Source: Acephala macrosclerotiorum (taxonomy: Eukaryota > Ascomycota > Leotiomycetes > Helotiales > Mollisiaceae). Taken from it: a stretch of DNA of 64,000 nucleotides. The translations under genes were made by a program, and so were the position numbers. The notes beneath the pieces are model-generated. The model searched no databases. It had not been told where the DNA came from and saw only the letters and a program-made list of their open reading frames with translations. Of the stretch, positions 36,205 to 48,663 are shown piece after piece. Location: positions 496,001 through 560,000 of the forward strand of contig MU119212.1 of assembly GCA_014904845.1 (NCBI GenBank), given 5' to 3'. How positions within the stretch are numbered: position 1 is the stretch's first letter; every line of letters begins with the position of its first letter.

Positions 36205-36354
36205 AGGGCGAGGCCATTGCTGAGGTCGGTGGCTACTGGAATATCGGTCTCCACTGTCCAAGTGAGGGAGAGTGTGTCATGGAAGACGTCGTCGTATTTT
36301 AAGCTAGGGCTGAGAAGACCCCAAAGCTGAGGAGGGCAGTAGTGTGAGGAACAT
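34984..36354 (-). pseudogene. Decayed GH27 alpha-galactosidase gene
   Basis: Minus-strand pieces match secreted fungal alpha-galactosidase in order. They are a hydrophobic leader from 36354; ATDLSNGLALA; MGFSSRSQF in place of MGWNSWN; DAGFIYVNLDDGWQ; KGFKLGAYS; EDAKMVATWGIDHLKY; PLIVYHACHCGWAN; GPGHWNDYDMLIVG; and HRTHFSMWCMVASPLLIGSDV. The frame is broken near 35845-35855 and near 35715-35730, and by an in-frame TAA at 35461-35463. The catalytic nucleophile of the family, the Asp in KYDNC, reads Asn (AAC at 35799-35801), one G-to-A change. A 43-base homopolymer, read as proline codons, occupies the site just before MG. The living enzyme would strip terminal alpha-1,6-galactose from raffinose-type sugars and galactomannan. 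This copy is dead. Confidence 0.8.
36160..36202. repeat. 43-base poly-G tract (poly-C on the gene strand)
   Basis: An uninterrupted run of 43 G lies inside the GH27 remnant, exactly where the conserved TPPMGWNSWN segment should begin. Runs of this length are rare in real genomes and are also a known artefact of two-colour sequencing and assembly. Confidence 0.95.
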
Positions 36355-37678
36355 GGTGAGATGTTTGCTTGCTAGTCAGAAAACGAATGTGAACAGATCT
36401 TGCACCTAGAATTGAAGAAACTCAGAGAATCAGAAACATTCAAGACGCGCTAGCGTCGAAGGAAAGGCTCGAACAGCAATCCGCAAAACACACTAATGAT
36501 TTTCGAAAAGAGCTTCCTAGGCTATATAAGCACCCCTCCATGCTTACCCACAAACCTCCGTTCCCATATTGTCTCCCAAAAAAAAAAAAACTCATTGTAG
36601 CTTGTCTGTAGGACTGTACCTGACTGATTCAAGATGCTGGTATTGAGTTGTATAATCGCCAAGATTTCCTGCATGCAAATGCTACCCTTGCTACTTTCTG
36701 ACCGCGATATTACTCCGCTTCCAGATTGCCGGGAGGAGCGACATGCGCCAATGAGGCACATGGCATAGGCTGTGAAACACACTTTTTTTTTGCTAGCGAA
36801 TGGAAATCTGGTGAGTTGGGGAGGGGAGAGGGAGATAAGGATTTGAGGATGAACGTTACATGCTGGAAGGGGTCTGGATGTTTGAGGTAACGTGAGTGAA
36901 TGGGGAAAGTACCTCGGGAGGTCGTCGCTTGACGAGGCTGTAGAGGGAATGAGAGATCGTGATCAGTATGATCGTGTTGAATGCCGTGAACCGGATTCAC
37001 GGGTTTGTGGAGGTCGGACAATACCCTGACGATAAGGAGCTTGGCAGTCGAGTGTTGGAGCTGCGAATGCCCTCATTGCCTGTGGTTGCTTCAAGGCGCA
37101 AGGATGGCCAGCTTGGTCATGGATTTGACGGCCATGGTGCTTCAATTCGCAAAAATTCCTGTTTGAGGCAAGAGTCCTACCACTTGCGGCGCTCAAGCTC
37201 ATCGACGTCCCATCTCTTCGAGTTCTTTCGTCCTCTAGCACTTTGGTTTTCTAGCTCTCTCATGACACGAAAGAGAAGGGTCCATTCATGGAACGTTGCA
37301 CGTTTTTCAACCTCTGATAGACGACTATCTTTCTATGGTCGGCCTAGGATCTGAAGTTGTGTAGAGGATTTGGGTCCTCATCAATCATGTTAAGAGCTTT
37401 TTCGGCCAGAGTCTATCTCGTCTAAAGCCACGCCTTGAGTCGTCCACCACTAGGTTGGAAATTTGACAGCAAGATATCTCCCAGATTCATCGACAGACTT
37501 TGACCCAGGCGAGCAAGAAGTGTAGCAATCAGAAACGAAAAATATTCTGGTGTGGGTATGATATGAGTGAGCTGGGCAAAAGAAATGAAACGTAGAAAGA
37601 ACGAATTGAAAAGTAGTCTTCGGATCATCTTTTTGCCACGCATCGTAGAACGCTTGTATTCAAGACTCATACTGCTCG
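36355..37678. other. Intergenic region
   Basis: About 1.3 kb without a supported gene. It contains a 13-base A run at 36578-36590 and a TATATAAG-like box near 36524. Plus-strand frame 36959-37354 and minus-strand frame 36963-37241 overlap each other and show no protein character. Confidence 0.45.
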
Positions 37679-38322
37679 TCAAACACCATGTTTCTGAGCG
37701 TTAGCATCATAGTAATGATGCATCTCCTGCCCTGCTTTCTCATACCCGCACTTTTCATAGAACGCAGCATTCTTTGGAGAACAATCCAAGATTGTCTGAA
37801 ACATATATTAGCAGGCGATTGGGAATTTTGAATGAATACGGACTTTGTAACAGCCAACTTCCTTTGCGATGTGGTCTAAGGCTTGGATGAGCTTGATGCC
37901 CAGTTTCTTGCCTTGCATATCCCCTGCAATAGCTATGTCTTCGATATGGCCTTGAGTTCCGAGCTCATATAGGCTGTCCAGATGTCAGTATACTTTCGTA
38001 TTTTGTTCTCTTGACTCAAAACTCACAATTTCTTCTCCACGAACAGGGTACCAGTCCCCACAATAGATTGTGCGGCACCTCTCGACTCATCAACGATCAC
38101 GAGAGTGTAATAAGTACCATTGCACCCTTTCATCCAATCGAATCGTTCTGTCCATGCCGTCTCAGAAATCTCACCCACATGAGTAAGACCTCTCAGAACA
38201 TCGAGGTGTCCTCTGTGAAAATCGCTTCGTTTGAGTGGTCGAATGTGACAGGTATCTGGCATAATCTCCTTCACTTTTTGAGGTACCAGAGCTGAAGAGA
38301 ACAGTTCCTGAGAAGAGGCCAT
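37679..38322 (-). CDS. GNA1: Glucosamine 6-phosphate N-acetyltransferase
   Basis: Three exons on the minus strand: 38322-38027, 37973-37844, 37795-37679; 180 aa. This is a GNAT-fold enzyme that acetylates glucosamine-6-P with acetyl-CoA, the second committed step to UDP-GlcNAc for chitin and glycans. N-terminal CHIRPLKRSDFHRGHLDVL is the Gna1 entry motif. GHIEDIAIAGDMQGKKLGIKL is motif A (acetyl-CoA pyrophosphate loop, Q-G-K-K-L-G). The third exon carries DCSPKNAAFYEKCGY (motif B). Exon joins give KKFLYELG and YKTILDCS. The donor of intron 2 is a weak GTCCGT, but no other join preserves the motif. Confidence 0.93.
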
Positions 38323-38967
38323 CGTGAAACAGAATGTTGTGTGCGGATCCTTTGTGAGAGGTGGTTTAGAAAGGTGGGGGGAAATGAGAGAAGGGGAAGT
38401 GGGATGAAGGTTTTAAGGAATGTGAAGAGAGGAAGCTAGTCTGGAGAACTATAGGATGCAACCTGCCTCTGTCTCAGAGTCTCCCCATATTGATTATGTA
38501 CAGGAGTGCAATATAGGCATATTAAGCTCCTGAGCACTGTAAGGTGAGGTGACAGTGGCCTGGGCAGCCAATAATGACGCCATGCGATGCGCGGGGCAGC
38601 TCGAGCTTCAATTGCAACCTCACGGCTCTTCACGTATTCTCAAACAACGAATGTAGGGAAAGCAGCAAATGAGAAGTAGACATGAGGATCAAAAGGGAAA
38701 GAGATACGCCTCCGTGATTCAGCTGAAGAGAAGTGCTGGATGAGAATGCCAAGCAGGAAAGTGAAGTGGCTGAGAGGGCGAATTTGACTCGTTGCGTAGC
38801 GGGGGGGCTGAGCTTCCCAGGTCCTTGCCTCCTTGACTGTTCAGTGTGTGCGCGAGTGTGTGACCTCAAAACTCTCGCGACCTCGTCTTTATTCCTTATC
38901 TCCCAGTTTCTCTTCTCCAATATTCGAAGCAGATTTCTGCGATCGTTGAGGTAGAAAAATAGCTATC
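38323..38967. other. Divergent promoter region of GNA1 and WW-domain gene
   Basis: Head-to-head genes share this 645-bp interval. No gene was seen in it; frames on both strands here are chance. Confidence 0.45.
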
Positions 38968-40555
38968 ATGACAGGCCCCGCAACGTAAGAACCCCTCCCT
39001 TGCTTGAAGTACTTTGAAGGAGCGTCTTACTCCTTCCTTGGGCATTGTGTAGAGAAGTGAGAGCTGACGAGCGCATTTGAATAGGCCTGGCCAAGAAGGC
39101 CCTTCGTACGCTCCTCCTCCTCTCCCCGAAGGTTGGATTCCACAGTGGGATGCTCATAGCAAGAAATACTATTTCGTTCAGCTGTCTACGGGCGAGTCGC
39201 AATGGGATACTCCTACGCATGCCGCGCCCACTGGACCTACACCTCAAGCTACGCCGCAGGGTGTTGACCATCCATATGGAACACCGGGCGGACAGCAGCA
39301 TAATCAGTACGCTGATCCAGATATTGTCAACAATGCGGATGGTACCCAGAGTATTCGGAGGGCGGATGGTACGTTGGAGCCGTATAATGGAGACAGAAGT
39401 TTGACAGGGAACATTGGGGTAGGTTCATCTGCTGATTGGTATTCTATGAAGAGTTTCTAATGTTGACTTCGTAGCAATTTGCTATGAACCAATTACTGGG
39501 CGGAGGAAAGAAGACGAACAATAGCCAGAGCGGCAGCAATCCTTTGGCTTCTTTGGCCGGGCAGTTCTTGGGCGGCGGTTCGAGCCACAATCAGAGCAGC
39601 GGGCAATCAAGTTCTAGTGGTGGCATCGCTGGTGCTTTGATAGGAGGTCTCCTAGGTGGTGGGAAGAAGCAGGATAACCAGCAGGCTAATTACTCTAAAC
39701 CGCAGAACACACAGCACAGTTCAGGCGGTTTTATGGGAAATCTGGGAGGAATGTTCGGTGGTCACCAGCCAAGCTCATCTGTATGTTGAAAGCATGCTTC
39801 ACAACGAGCTCTCATTGACTTTGCACCAGAGCAACAATTACGGATATTCCTCACATGGTGGCTCGGATGGCGGATACTCTGGTGCTGCCCCTCCAACTTC
39901 ATACCAACCTGGTGGTGCATCTCAAGGAAGCTATAACCAGCAGCAGCAGCACGGTCAGCCTCAAGCACAGCACTTGTACCCCCAGACACAAACCCCAGCC
40001 CAATCGTACGGGCAGCAGCCCTCGTACGGAGCTTCCGGTGCTCAGACACAATACGGAGCATCCCCGAATCCACAACAACAACCCCAGCAATATGGAGCTT
40101 CGCCCAATCCCCAAACCAGCTATGGAGGTACCCCAAGTGCCCAACTACCATATGGAGGCCCTCCTAGCTCTCAGCCCTCTTATGGCCCGCCTCCTACTTC
40201 TCAACAACCCCCATTCCCTCCCACTTCCCAACAGTCGTCATATGGCGCTCAACCCCCGCCAGGGCAGCCACCATTTGGAATCCAGCATCAAGACACTTAT
40301 GGACGTCCCCCACACGACCAGCAATATCCTCCTCCACCTAATCAATATGGAGCTTCTCCCCAAAACAGCGGAAACTTACCTCCCCCACAATATCAACACT
40401 TCCAAGGCCTGCACAACGCAGAGAATTCCGGTGGGTTATATGGCAACAGCTCCCCTCCACCTGTACCACATGGTAGCCACCCAGGCCAAAATCCTTCCCA
40501 AGGAGGCTATAATGGGCAACCCGTCTATGATGCACAAGGACAACAGCGATGGTAA
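38968..40555 (+). CDS. WW-domain protein with Gly-zipper and Gln/Pro/Tyr-rich tail
   Basis: Four exons: 38968-38984 (17 nt, MTGPA), 39085-39418, 39475-39780, 39830-40555; 460 aa. A single WW domain at about residues 17-50 starts PLPEGWIPQWDAHSKKYYFVQ and ends SQWDTP, with both signature Trp and the central Tyr-Tyr-Phe; it should bind Pro-rich PPxY or phospho-Ser-Pro ligands. Exon 3 encodes Gly-rich segments (AGALIGGLLGGGKK, GNLGGMFGGH) of glycine-zipper type, which could associate with membranes. The final ~240 residues are a Gln/Pro/Tyr-rich low-complexity stretch with YGAS and YGG repeats. I know similar fungal WW proteins but no defined function. Confidence 0.8.
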
Positions 40556-40721
40556 TCCGATGGTGGCGTTGGGACTCATGGCATGAAAATGAATGGACAT
40601 TTCTTTTGTTGCCTGGGTCTCTTTTTCCAACTAGATGGATGGTATCCAACAAGTGCATCGATTGCACGACATGTAGTCATAATGAGACGTTGATCTTCAT
40701 GAACTTGCAATGCATTGGGAG

Positions 40722-41492
40722 TTACACTTCCTTCTTCTCTGCATTTGTGTCGAGCTTTGCTACATTCTGTATGTATGCACTGATGTATTTGGCAAGAAAC
40801 CAACCGCCAATGGCAAGTATGACAATGTATCCCGCTGTTGGAAGCAAGGAGCGTGGAAAGATATTGAATATGTATGGATCGAGGATTATATCGACGAAGA
40901 CTGGAGGCACATTCTCCATCAGCGTCTTGTTCATGGTGTAGTAGTCTGCAGCAGCGAACACTTGCAGGAAGAGCGTTGAAGAGCCGTCTGCACGTGTATG
41001 CTTGGACTTCTCATGTTTCGTAACACTTGGTTGTTGGTTCTCTGTCCCCAGCAAGTCTGGTTGTCTGCCTTCCGAGTACTGTGCGAGGGATTGGATCAGT
41101 TCGGGAGTCTCGAAGACAGTAGATAGGTCATAGGTTTCGAGACGAAAGGACGTAGGTTGCTGTATTGAATCAGTACGAGCATGTAGAAGAATGGCAATTG
41201 AGTTTACGGTAGCAGCCCAACATATCCTGACCTCGTATCTCTCCCCCTCTTGCAGACCGTGAAGTAAGTACCAGGATGGTTTGCCATACTTGGAAGAGTG
41301 CGTGGGAAATTTTGCCTCGATGTGTGTTCTCAGCGACCAATGGTGCGGTGATAGAGCCTCAAGCTGCAAGTCCTCCAAGGTCGGATGCTCGGCTGGAAGA
41401 TTGAGACTGCTTGGCCCCAGGAAGATGGCTTTCTCGGTGTTACCGAGTACATAATGAATTTGCAAGAGAACAAACAGAAGTAATTGAAGCAT
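40722..41492 (-). CDS. Type I membrane protein, probably ER, of unknown function
   Basis: Two exons on the minus strand, 41492-41208 and 41159-40722; 240 aa. The 48-nt intron (GTAAAC..TACAG with a TACTGAT branch point) is in frame and stop-free, so an unspliced reading looks intact with 16 extra residues. A signal peptide (~1-18, ending YVLG) is followed by a lumenal domain with HHWSLRTHIEAKFPTHSS and YEVRICWAAT, and a single C-terminal span (AGYIVILAIGGWFLAKYI). A short Lys/Glu tail ends the protein (EKKEV). I do not recognise the family with certainty. Its topology resembles GPI-anchor or glycosylation accessory subunits, which is inference. Confidence 0.7.
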   Translation of the reverse strand: MLQLLLFVLLQIHYVLGNTEKAIFLGPSSLNLPAEHPTLEDLQLEALSPHHWSLRTHIEAKFPTHSSKYGKPSWYLLHGLQEGERYEVRICWAATVNSIAILLHARTDSIQQPTSFRLETYDLSTVFETPELIQSLAQYSEGRQPDLLGTENQQPSVTKHEKSKHTRADGSSTLFLQVFAAADYYTMNKTLMENVPPVFVDIILDPYIFNIFPRSLLPTAGYIVILAIGGWFLAKYISAYIQNVAKLDTNAEKKEV

Positions 41493-41839
41493 CGTAGCAA
41501 ACTCCTGCTGTCATCTGATCTCGTCCAACCTCGAAGTCGTGTTTACACAAATCTGGATGGAGACGAAAGGAGCTTGGACCACTTTCCAAAATCAGGCCGC
41601 ATTAGCCAAAGTAGGTCTAGCCTGTGCATAAACGCGCCTGCTTTCTGGCGCGGCGACGGGTTTTGTTTATGCAGGAGCCACCACATAAGCGAAGTCTCTC
41701 AATCAATAATCCCCTGTACCACTCCTTCCTCTTCTTCCCCACTATCATCTTCACAGACCACAATCAACGACCTCACTGACAAATTTGCTGTGATCTCTAC
41801 ACCCTACGCAGAGCTTTTACATCAATCAATACCGCAACT
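41493..41839. other. Divergent promoter of alpha-tubulin
   Basis: About 350 bp between the membrane-protein gene and alpha-tubulin. The part nearest the tubulin start is rich in CT and CA, typical of strongly expressed fungal genes. Confidence 0.4.
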
Positions 41840-43608
41840 ATGAGAGAAGTCATTAGCATCAACGGTACGTGATATTCAACGCGCTCACACACCGCTCCAT
41901 CCCGCGTCCCAACGTCTCGAGGTTCTTCACTGACATGTCTACTTCTAATAGTCGGTCAGGCTGGTTGCCAGATTGCCAACTCTTGCTGGGAGGTGAGCTA
42001 CATCTTCGACGATAGCATCTGCACGGAAGCAGCTTGTTGTTGCTATCTGGCGTGACTAACGTGAGGGGTTTTCACTGTAGCTTTACTGCCTTGAGCACGG
42101 TATTCAGGTATGTTTATCTTGCACTATGATCACCGCAGACGTTCTCTGCAAGCACAAAAACCATCACTGACGCGTATCACTCTTCTAGCCCGATGGATAC
42201 TTGACTGAGGAGCGCAAAGCCGCCGACCCTGATCAAGGTTTCAGCACCTTCTTCTCCGAGACCGGTATGTATTCTCGTGCAGATATACTTTGAATACTAT
42301 CTGACGTGTTATCGCGTTACAGGTCAAGGCAAATATGTTCCCCGAACCATCTACTGCGATCTCGAGCCCAATGTCGTCGATGAAGTCCGCACCGGTACCT
42401 ACCGCAGCTTGTTCCACCCTGAGTTGATGATCACTGGCAAGGAGGATGCCTCAAATAACTATGCTCGTGGTCATTACACTGTTGGCAAGGAGTTGATTGA
42501 CCAAGTCTTGGACAAGGTCCGCCGTGTCGCCGATAACTGCTCTGGTCTCCAGGGTTTTCTCGTCTTCCACTCCTTCGGTGGTGGAACTGGCTCTGGTTTC
42601 GGTGCTCTCCTCATGGAGCGTCTGTCCGTTGACTTCGGCAAGAAGGTCAAGTTGGAGTTCTGCGTCTACCCAGCTCCCCAAACTGCTACCTCCGTCGTCG
42701 AGCCATACAACTCTATCCTCACCACCCACACTACCCTCGAGCACTCCGACTGTTCCTTCATGGTTGATAACGAGGCTATCTACGACATCTGTCGAAGAAA
42801 CCTTGGTCTTGAGCGTCCCAACTATGAGAACTTGAATCGCCTGATTGCCCAGGGTACGTTTTCGTCTGGAATCTCTATTTCCGAGCATAGCTAATGGATG
42901 TATACAGTCGTTTCTTCCATCACCGCCTCCCTCCGATTCGATGGCTCCCTCAACGTTGATCTTAACGAATTCCAAACCAACTTGGTCCCATACCCACGTA
43001 TCCACTTCCCTCTCGTTGCATACGCTCCAGTTGTCTCTGCGGCCAAGGCTTCCCATGAGGCCAACTCCGTCCAGGAGATCTCCATGTCTTGCTTTGAGCC
43101 CAACAGCCAGATGGTGAAGTGTGACCCACGTAACGGAAAATACATGGCCACTTGTTTGCTTTACCGTGGTGATGTCGTCCCCAAGGATGTTCACGCTGCC
43201 GTTGCTACTCTTAAGACCAAGCGCACTATTCAATTCGTTGACTGGTGCCCAACTGGTTTCAAGATTGGTATCTGCTTCGAGCCTCCTCAAATGGTCCCCA
43301 ACGGTGATCTTGCCAAGGTCAACCGTGCTGTGTAAGTTCCAATGTCCTTAAATTATGATCGATCGCTAACAATTCGCAGCTGCATGCTTTCCAACACCAC
43401 CGCTATCGCTGAGGCCTGGTCCGCACTCTCTCACAAGTTCGACCTCATGTACTCCAAGCGTGCTTTCGTTCATTGGTATGTTGGTGAGGGTATGGAGGAA
43501 GGTGAATTCTCCGAGGCCCGTGAGGATCTTGCTGCTTTGGAGCGCGATTATGAGGAAGTTGCCACTGATTCTCTCGACGATGGAGAGGGTGCTGAGGCTG
43601 AGTACTAA
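41840..43608 (+). CDS. TUB1: Alpha-tubulin
   Basis: Seven exons: 41840-41864, 41952-41992, 42081-42107, 42189-42264, 42323-42853, 42908-43331, 43380-43608; exactly 450 aa, the usual length. [25 protein letters not shown] opens the protein (the N-terminal MREV/I tag of alpha-tubulins). The GTP-binding loop GGGTGSGFG, the Glu of the catalytic T7 region, and the acidic C-terminus ending GAEAEY with terminal Tyr are all present. The four 5' introns cut the first 60 codons into 25-76 nt exons, a pattern kept in many ascomycetes. Codon use in exons 5-7 is strongly C-ending, as expected of a highly expressed gene. It pairs with beta-tubulin to build microtubules. Confidence 0.98.
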
Positions 43609-44286
43609 ATTGTTGCTTCACTAAGTCATATGTTTATCTCCTGTGGGATCGCATACTTGGAGGGGTAGATTTAGCACTTGATTCGAAACTCGATACTTCG
43701 TCTGGAGTGTTGGAGCTTCGTCATGTTAGCGTGGGGTTGATACTGCGTCTCTTTTCTTTTTCTCTACGACCTTGTGGGGATGATTTCCTTCAATCAGAAT
43801 GATAAACAATGCTTCTTGTAATTCAGACAGCCCATAGGCAAATCAACTGTCGATACTACTCACATCCCATTGCTTGTGACTCTGAAAGATGCATGCATTT
43901 GCCAATGGATGATTCCAAGGCATGCAGGTATCCATGTGACATGCACGTTTCTCCCCATTCGAATGCAAGTTAGGCCGAAAGAGCGCTGACGTTTGGGGTT
44001 GCATCGAAATCATTCGCTTGGTGTTCAGTAGTATCGCAGCGAACCACAAAATGGCGAGGCGGAAGAAGCGCCAATCCTCATCCCGTCTGCAGCTAGCTCC
44101 GGATCATCCAGCTTTCTACCTCATCTTTTCATAACCACAGCAGATTTATCAACAGACCTTTCTTGATAAATCCAAAGCGTCCCCCACCATTACCACCATA
44201 ACCCACAGCTTCAGTTCAGAGATTGCGATCATTGGAAGGTTGTGCACGGCTCCTGAACACCAACGAGACTCGGAAAGCGGAGCGCG
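43609..44286. other. Intergenic between alpha-tubulin and EDE1
   Basis: Holds the tubulin 3' UTR and the EDE1 promoter. No gene seen. Confidence 0.45.
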
Positions 44287-47200
44287 ATGGCCGAGGACCC
44301 AAGTAAGAGCTCTTTACTTTTGATCTTAAGTTGATTTGATAATTATGATATGGAGGAGTTTGAAAGCTATTCTGGGACATGATCAAATGAGGAGGAGGAT
44401 AGCAGACATGTCGAGACGACGTCCAAATGCTGACTTATTGCAGCGGCACCGAATCTGAACCTCACGCCGGAAGAGAAGCGCCTGTTCGGTCAGCTATTTC
44501 GACAAGCAGATTCGGACAGTGTCGGCGTTGTCACAGGAGAGGTCGCTGTAAAGTTCTTCGAAAAGACAAGACTTGAGCCACGAGTGCTTGGAGAGGTGCG
44601 TACACTCTGTCTGCGCCAACCGTGTTGACGACCCGTCATGCTCTCAAATGTTTACGATACTAACGATTTCTTGTCCTTCTAGATATGGCAGATCGCAGAT
44701 AAAGAGAATCGAGGCTTCCTCACTCCTACAGGCTTCGGGATAGTCTTGAGGTTGATTGCGCACGCTCAGGCTGGGCAAGATCCCACTCCCGAATTGGCAC
44801 TCAAGCCTGGTCCTCTCCCCAAATTCGATGGCATAAATGGTTCTGCTCCGGGCATGAGCCCTACGATTCAACCTCCTCCCGGTCCTCCACCAGGCGCATT
44901 ACAACCTCAAGCAAGCGGATCTGGTCCTATAAGAGTTCCTCCGTTGACGCCAGAAAAAGCGGGTCAATACGCAGCTCTATTCGAGAAATCAGGAGCTTCG
45001 AACGGTGTACTGCCAGGAGACCAGGCGAGATCAATATTCGAGCGCTCAGCTCTTCCAAATGAGGTCTTGGGCAGAATATGGAACTTGGCAGATACAGAGC
45101 AGAAGGGTGCCCTTCATGTCAACGAATTTGTGATTGCTATGCATTTGCTGGCATCATTCAAAGTAGGAGCTCTCCGCGCATTACCGAATATACTTCCTGC
45201 AGGGCTCTACGAAGCAGCGTCTCGCAGACCACCAAGTAGACAATCTTCCGGAACCGGTGCTATGTCGGCCATACCCAGACAGCTCAGCGGTGCTCCACGG
45301 GCTAGTAGTCCACTTAGTCGACCTGCTTATGTTCCGCCTCCACAGCAATTCCCTCAGAATTCGGGTTCTGCTAGCGACTGGGCTATTACACCTGCAGATA
45401 AGGCAAAGTTCGATAACATCTACAATGGGTTGGACCGGTCAAACAGAGGATTCATCACTGGAGACGAAGCAGTACCATTCTTCAGCGAATCAAAGCTGCC
45501 AGAAGAAGCTTTGGCTCAAATTTGGGATCTCGCAGACATCAACTCTGCTGGACACCTGACCAGAGATGAATTTGCAGTTGCGATGTACTTTATTCGACAA
45601 CAGCGAGTGAAACAAGATGGACGAGACTCTTTGCCTGCTGCTTTGCCTGCTACTTTACCCCCTAACCTTATTCCACCAAGCATGCGTAACCAGGTTCGGC
45701 CCGCTTCTCTACCGACCGCACCGGCTTTCCATGCTCCAACAACTATGCCCAAATCAGCTGCTGAAGATCTGTTCGGTCTCGATGCTCTATCTTCTTCACC
45801 CCCTCCTGCTGCTCAGGTACCACAATCTACTGGCGGCTCTGGCTCATTTGGTATCAATCGTCAGGTAACAGGCGACCCCTTTGGCCAACCTTTAACCCCA
45901 ACCTCTCCTGCACAAATCTCTCCCCAGCACTCTACCCTTTTCAAGCCCTTCGTGCCCTCTTCAACCTTTGGCCAAGGCCTCACTCATCAAGCCACTGGAG
46001 GCTCAAATAGTTCCGGCCCATCGTTGCAGAGAGGCTTCCAGCCACAAAGCTCTTCCGCTACTGAGGACTTACTAGGTGACAATGACCCTGAGATCAGCAA
46101 GAAACTCACCAACGAGACAACTGAGCTTGCAAATCTCTCCAATCAAGTCGGCAACTTGTCAAAGCAAATGCAAGATGTCCAAGGTCAGCGAGCGACTTCA
46201 CAAAACGAGCTTACCCAAGCCAGTACTCAGAAGCGTGAATTTGAGACCCGCCTTGCTCAGCTACGCACTCTTTACGAGCAAGAAGTCAAGGATGTCAAGA
46301 GCTTGGAAGAGCGGCTTGCAGCGTCCCGGGCCGAGACCAAGAAGCTGCAGACTGATATTGCTATGCTCGAGGGCACCTACGGAGATCTCCAAAATCAGCA
46401 CCGACAAGTTGTTACCGCTCTTCAGGCCGACCAGCAGGAGAATGCCAATCTCAAGGAGCGTATGAGAGCCGTCAATGCAGAGATCGCACAGATGACGCCG
46501 GTGTTGGAGAAGCTCAGGTCAGATGCTCGTCAACAGAAGGGTTTGGTTGCAATTAACAAGAAACAGCTTGCAACAAATGAAGGGGAAAGAGACAAGCTGA
46601 AGGCCGAGGCTGAAGATCTGAACAAGAGCATCAAGGAGGATACGGAAACACTCGCTGCCGCTGCCGCTGCCAAGGTGCAGAGCCCTCCCCAGGTTGCCAG
46701 CCCTGCTCCATCCAACAGGAGCGCCAACAATCCATTCTTCCGTCGTCATCCAAGCTCGGGCGAGATTCCCACATCTCCTTTTGCACAATCACCAGCTGCC
46801 AGTCAGCATAACGATAGATCGTTCGATAGCGTTTTTGGTCCATCATTCGCTGCTGCTGCTACCGAACCACTACCAACAAGCTTCAAAGCAGAGGGCGCTC
46901 GCTCGCCATCTGTTGGATCTGCAACGGCTCTTCCAGTTCGTCAACAAACAACAGGAGGCAGTGGGTTCCAATCCAACCCATCACCTCCAGCTCGAGCTAC
47001 TCGAGAGATCCCTCCCGCTAGTGAGCAACCACCACCACCTCCTGAGTCGAGACAAATCAGCTCTTCTTTTTTACCGTTTCCCCAGCATGAGGATTCAATG
47101 ACTTCCTCTCGACAAGTTTCAGCGCCGAATAGCCGGTCTGGGGAAGGCTCTACTGGCGCTGATACTCCAACCAACTATATGGGTATGACACCAACAGGAT

Positions 47201-48663
47201 CTTCAGCAGCAGGACCCACAGAAACTGCAAGAGCTGTATCCCCTGGTGTTGACCGTAAATCTAATGCTTCCCCTACTGGTCTTGATGGACCTCAAGACGC
47301 AATTCCAGGTGCTTTCCCTAGCGACTCCAACTCGAAGATTGTAGCAACACCAACTGGTGGAAGCACTTTGAGCGAGCAAGCCGCAGCCGACCCATTCGCC
47401 CTGAACAAGGCCCCAGAACGCACTGGCACCGCCAAGGACGATTTCGACAGTGCTTTCGCCAGCTTTGGTAATACTACCAAGACACAAGAACGAACAAACA
47501 CTGGCAACTCGTCTGCATCTGGCTCAGCCAACATTGCTGGATTCAACAAGGAGTTCCCCCCGATTGCCGAGTTAGACAACGACGACGAGAGTGATAGCAA
47601 TGATGAAGGCGGTGGATTTGATGACGACTTTGCCCCAGCTTCTCCTAGCCATGGCAGAAAGCCAAGCGGAGATAAAGCAATCGGGGCATCACAGCCCACA
47701 AGTACCTTGAACGACACGTTGGCTGTCAGACCAACAGTCAACACACAAGCTTCGGCACAAAGCATTGGTAGCCAGCCACCAGCTGCCAGTGCCCAAACAT
47801 CACCGCCTGCCTATAACAAGGCTGTCTCCCCAGCCGATCAAACCCAAGCACAAGCACAACAATATATCGGGCTCCTGCCTTCTCGTGAAATCCCTACACC
47901 TACATCTCCAGAGCAAAGTTCAAGCACGGCCGCGGGTCCGTCAAAAATATGGCCTATTCCTCAAGAATTCAACAAGTCCCAGCCAGCTCCACCACCCAAG
48001 GTTCCATTCGACGATGACTTTGATGACTTCGACGATTTGGAAGATGCGAAGGAAGGCAGCGCCGATGACGACTTCGCAAACATCTCCAACCATGATCGCT
48101 CTGGCCTAGATGACTTCAATCCCATGTTCGACAGTCCTCCAGCTTCTAAAGGCAACGAGCACGCCGCCCAGAGCAATGGTTTCAGCGGTAGTAATGATTT
48201 ATTCAACGATAGGCGGCCAGGTGACTACGTCACCACGAGCCCTACCACCTTCACTGCTCAATCCCCTTCCAACCCTGAGCCTCCTCGTGCGCCCCTTGCG
48301 ACTCAAGCAGTCAACGAACCCAATGACTGGGATGCCATCTTCGCTGGACTTGATGAACCTGCTACAGCTGCTGCTGAACCGCCTAAGGCCGAGTCTCCTC
48401 CAGCTCTGAACAATGGCACGTCAGCTGCTGTGCCAGAGAGACCTCAAATCGGCAGAGCATTGACGGAAGCTGGTGTGCATGATGATCCTATCTTGAAGAA
48501 CTTGACCGGAATGGGATATTCTAGGACTGATGCTTTGGCTGCGTTGGAGAAGTATGATTACGATTTGGAAAGGGTAGGTTCTCCCATGCCTTGACTTGAC
48601 TTGACTGGATTGGTGCTGATTTGATGGTGATAGGCTGCGAATTACCTTGCCAGTCAGTCGTGA
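44287..48663 (+). CDS. EDE1: EH-domain endocytic scaffold Ede1 (Eps15-like)
   Basis: Four exons: 44287-44302, 44444-44595, 44683-48573, 48634-48663; 1362 aa. Three EH domains bind NPF motifs: ~10-95 (EKRLFGQLFRQADSD..IWQIADKENRGFL), ~145-230 (IWNLADTEQKGALHVNEFVIAMHL) and ~294-365 (IWDLADINSAGHLTRDEFAVAMYF). A long coiled coil (~525-715) drives self-assembly. A disordered Ser/Pro/Ala-rich region contains xxxQxTG Prk1-type motifs and acidic DDDFDDFDD clusters. A C-terminal UBA domain (DDPILKNLTGMGYSRTDALAALEKYDYDLERAANYLAS) ends on the 30-nt last exon. Ede1 is among the earliest proteins at clathrin-coated sites. All phases agree. Confidence 0.95.

Noticed and set aside
37422..37678. C-terminal or second gene beside GNA1
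   Set aside because: The frame lies wholly downstream of the GNA1 stop and shows no motif.
42451..43290. 279-codon minus-strand frame opposite alpha-tubulin
   Set aside because: Antisense shadow caused by the strong codon bias of the tubulin gene.
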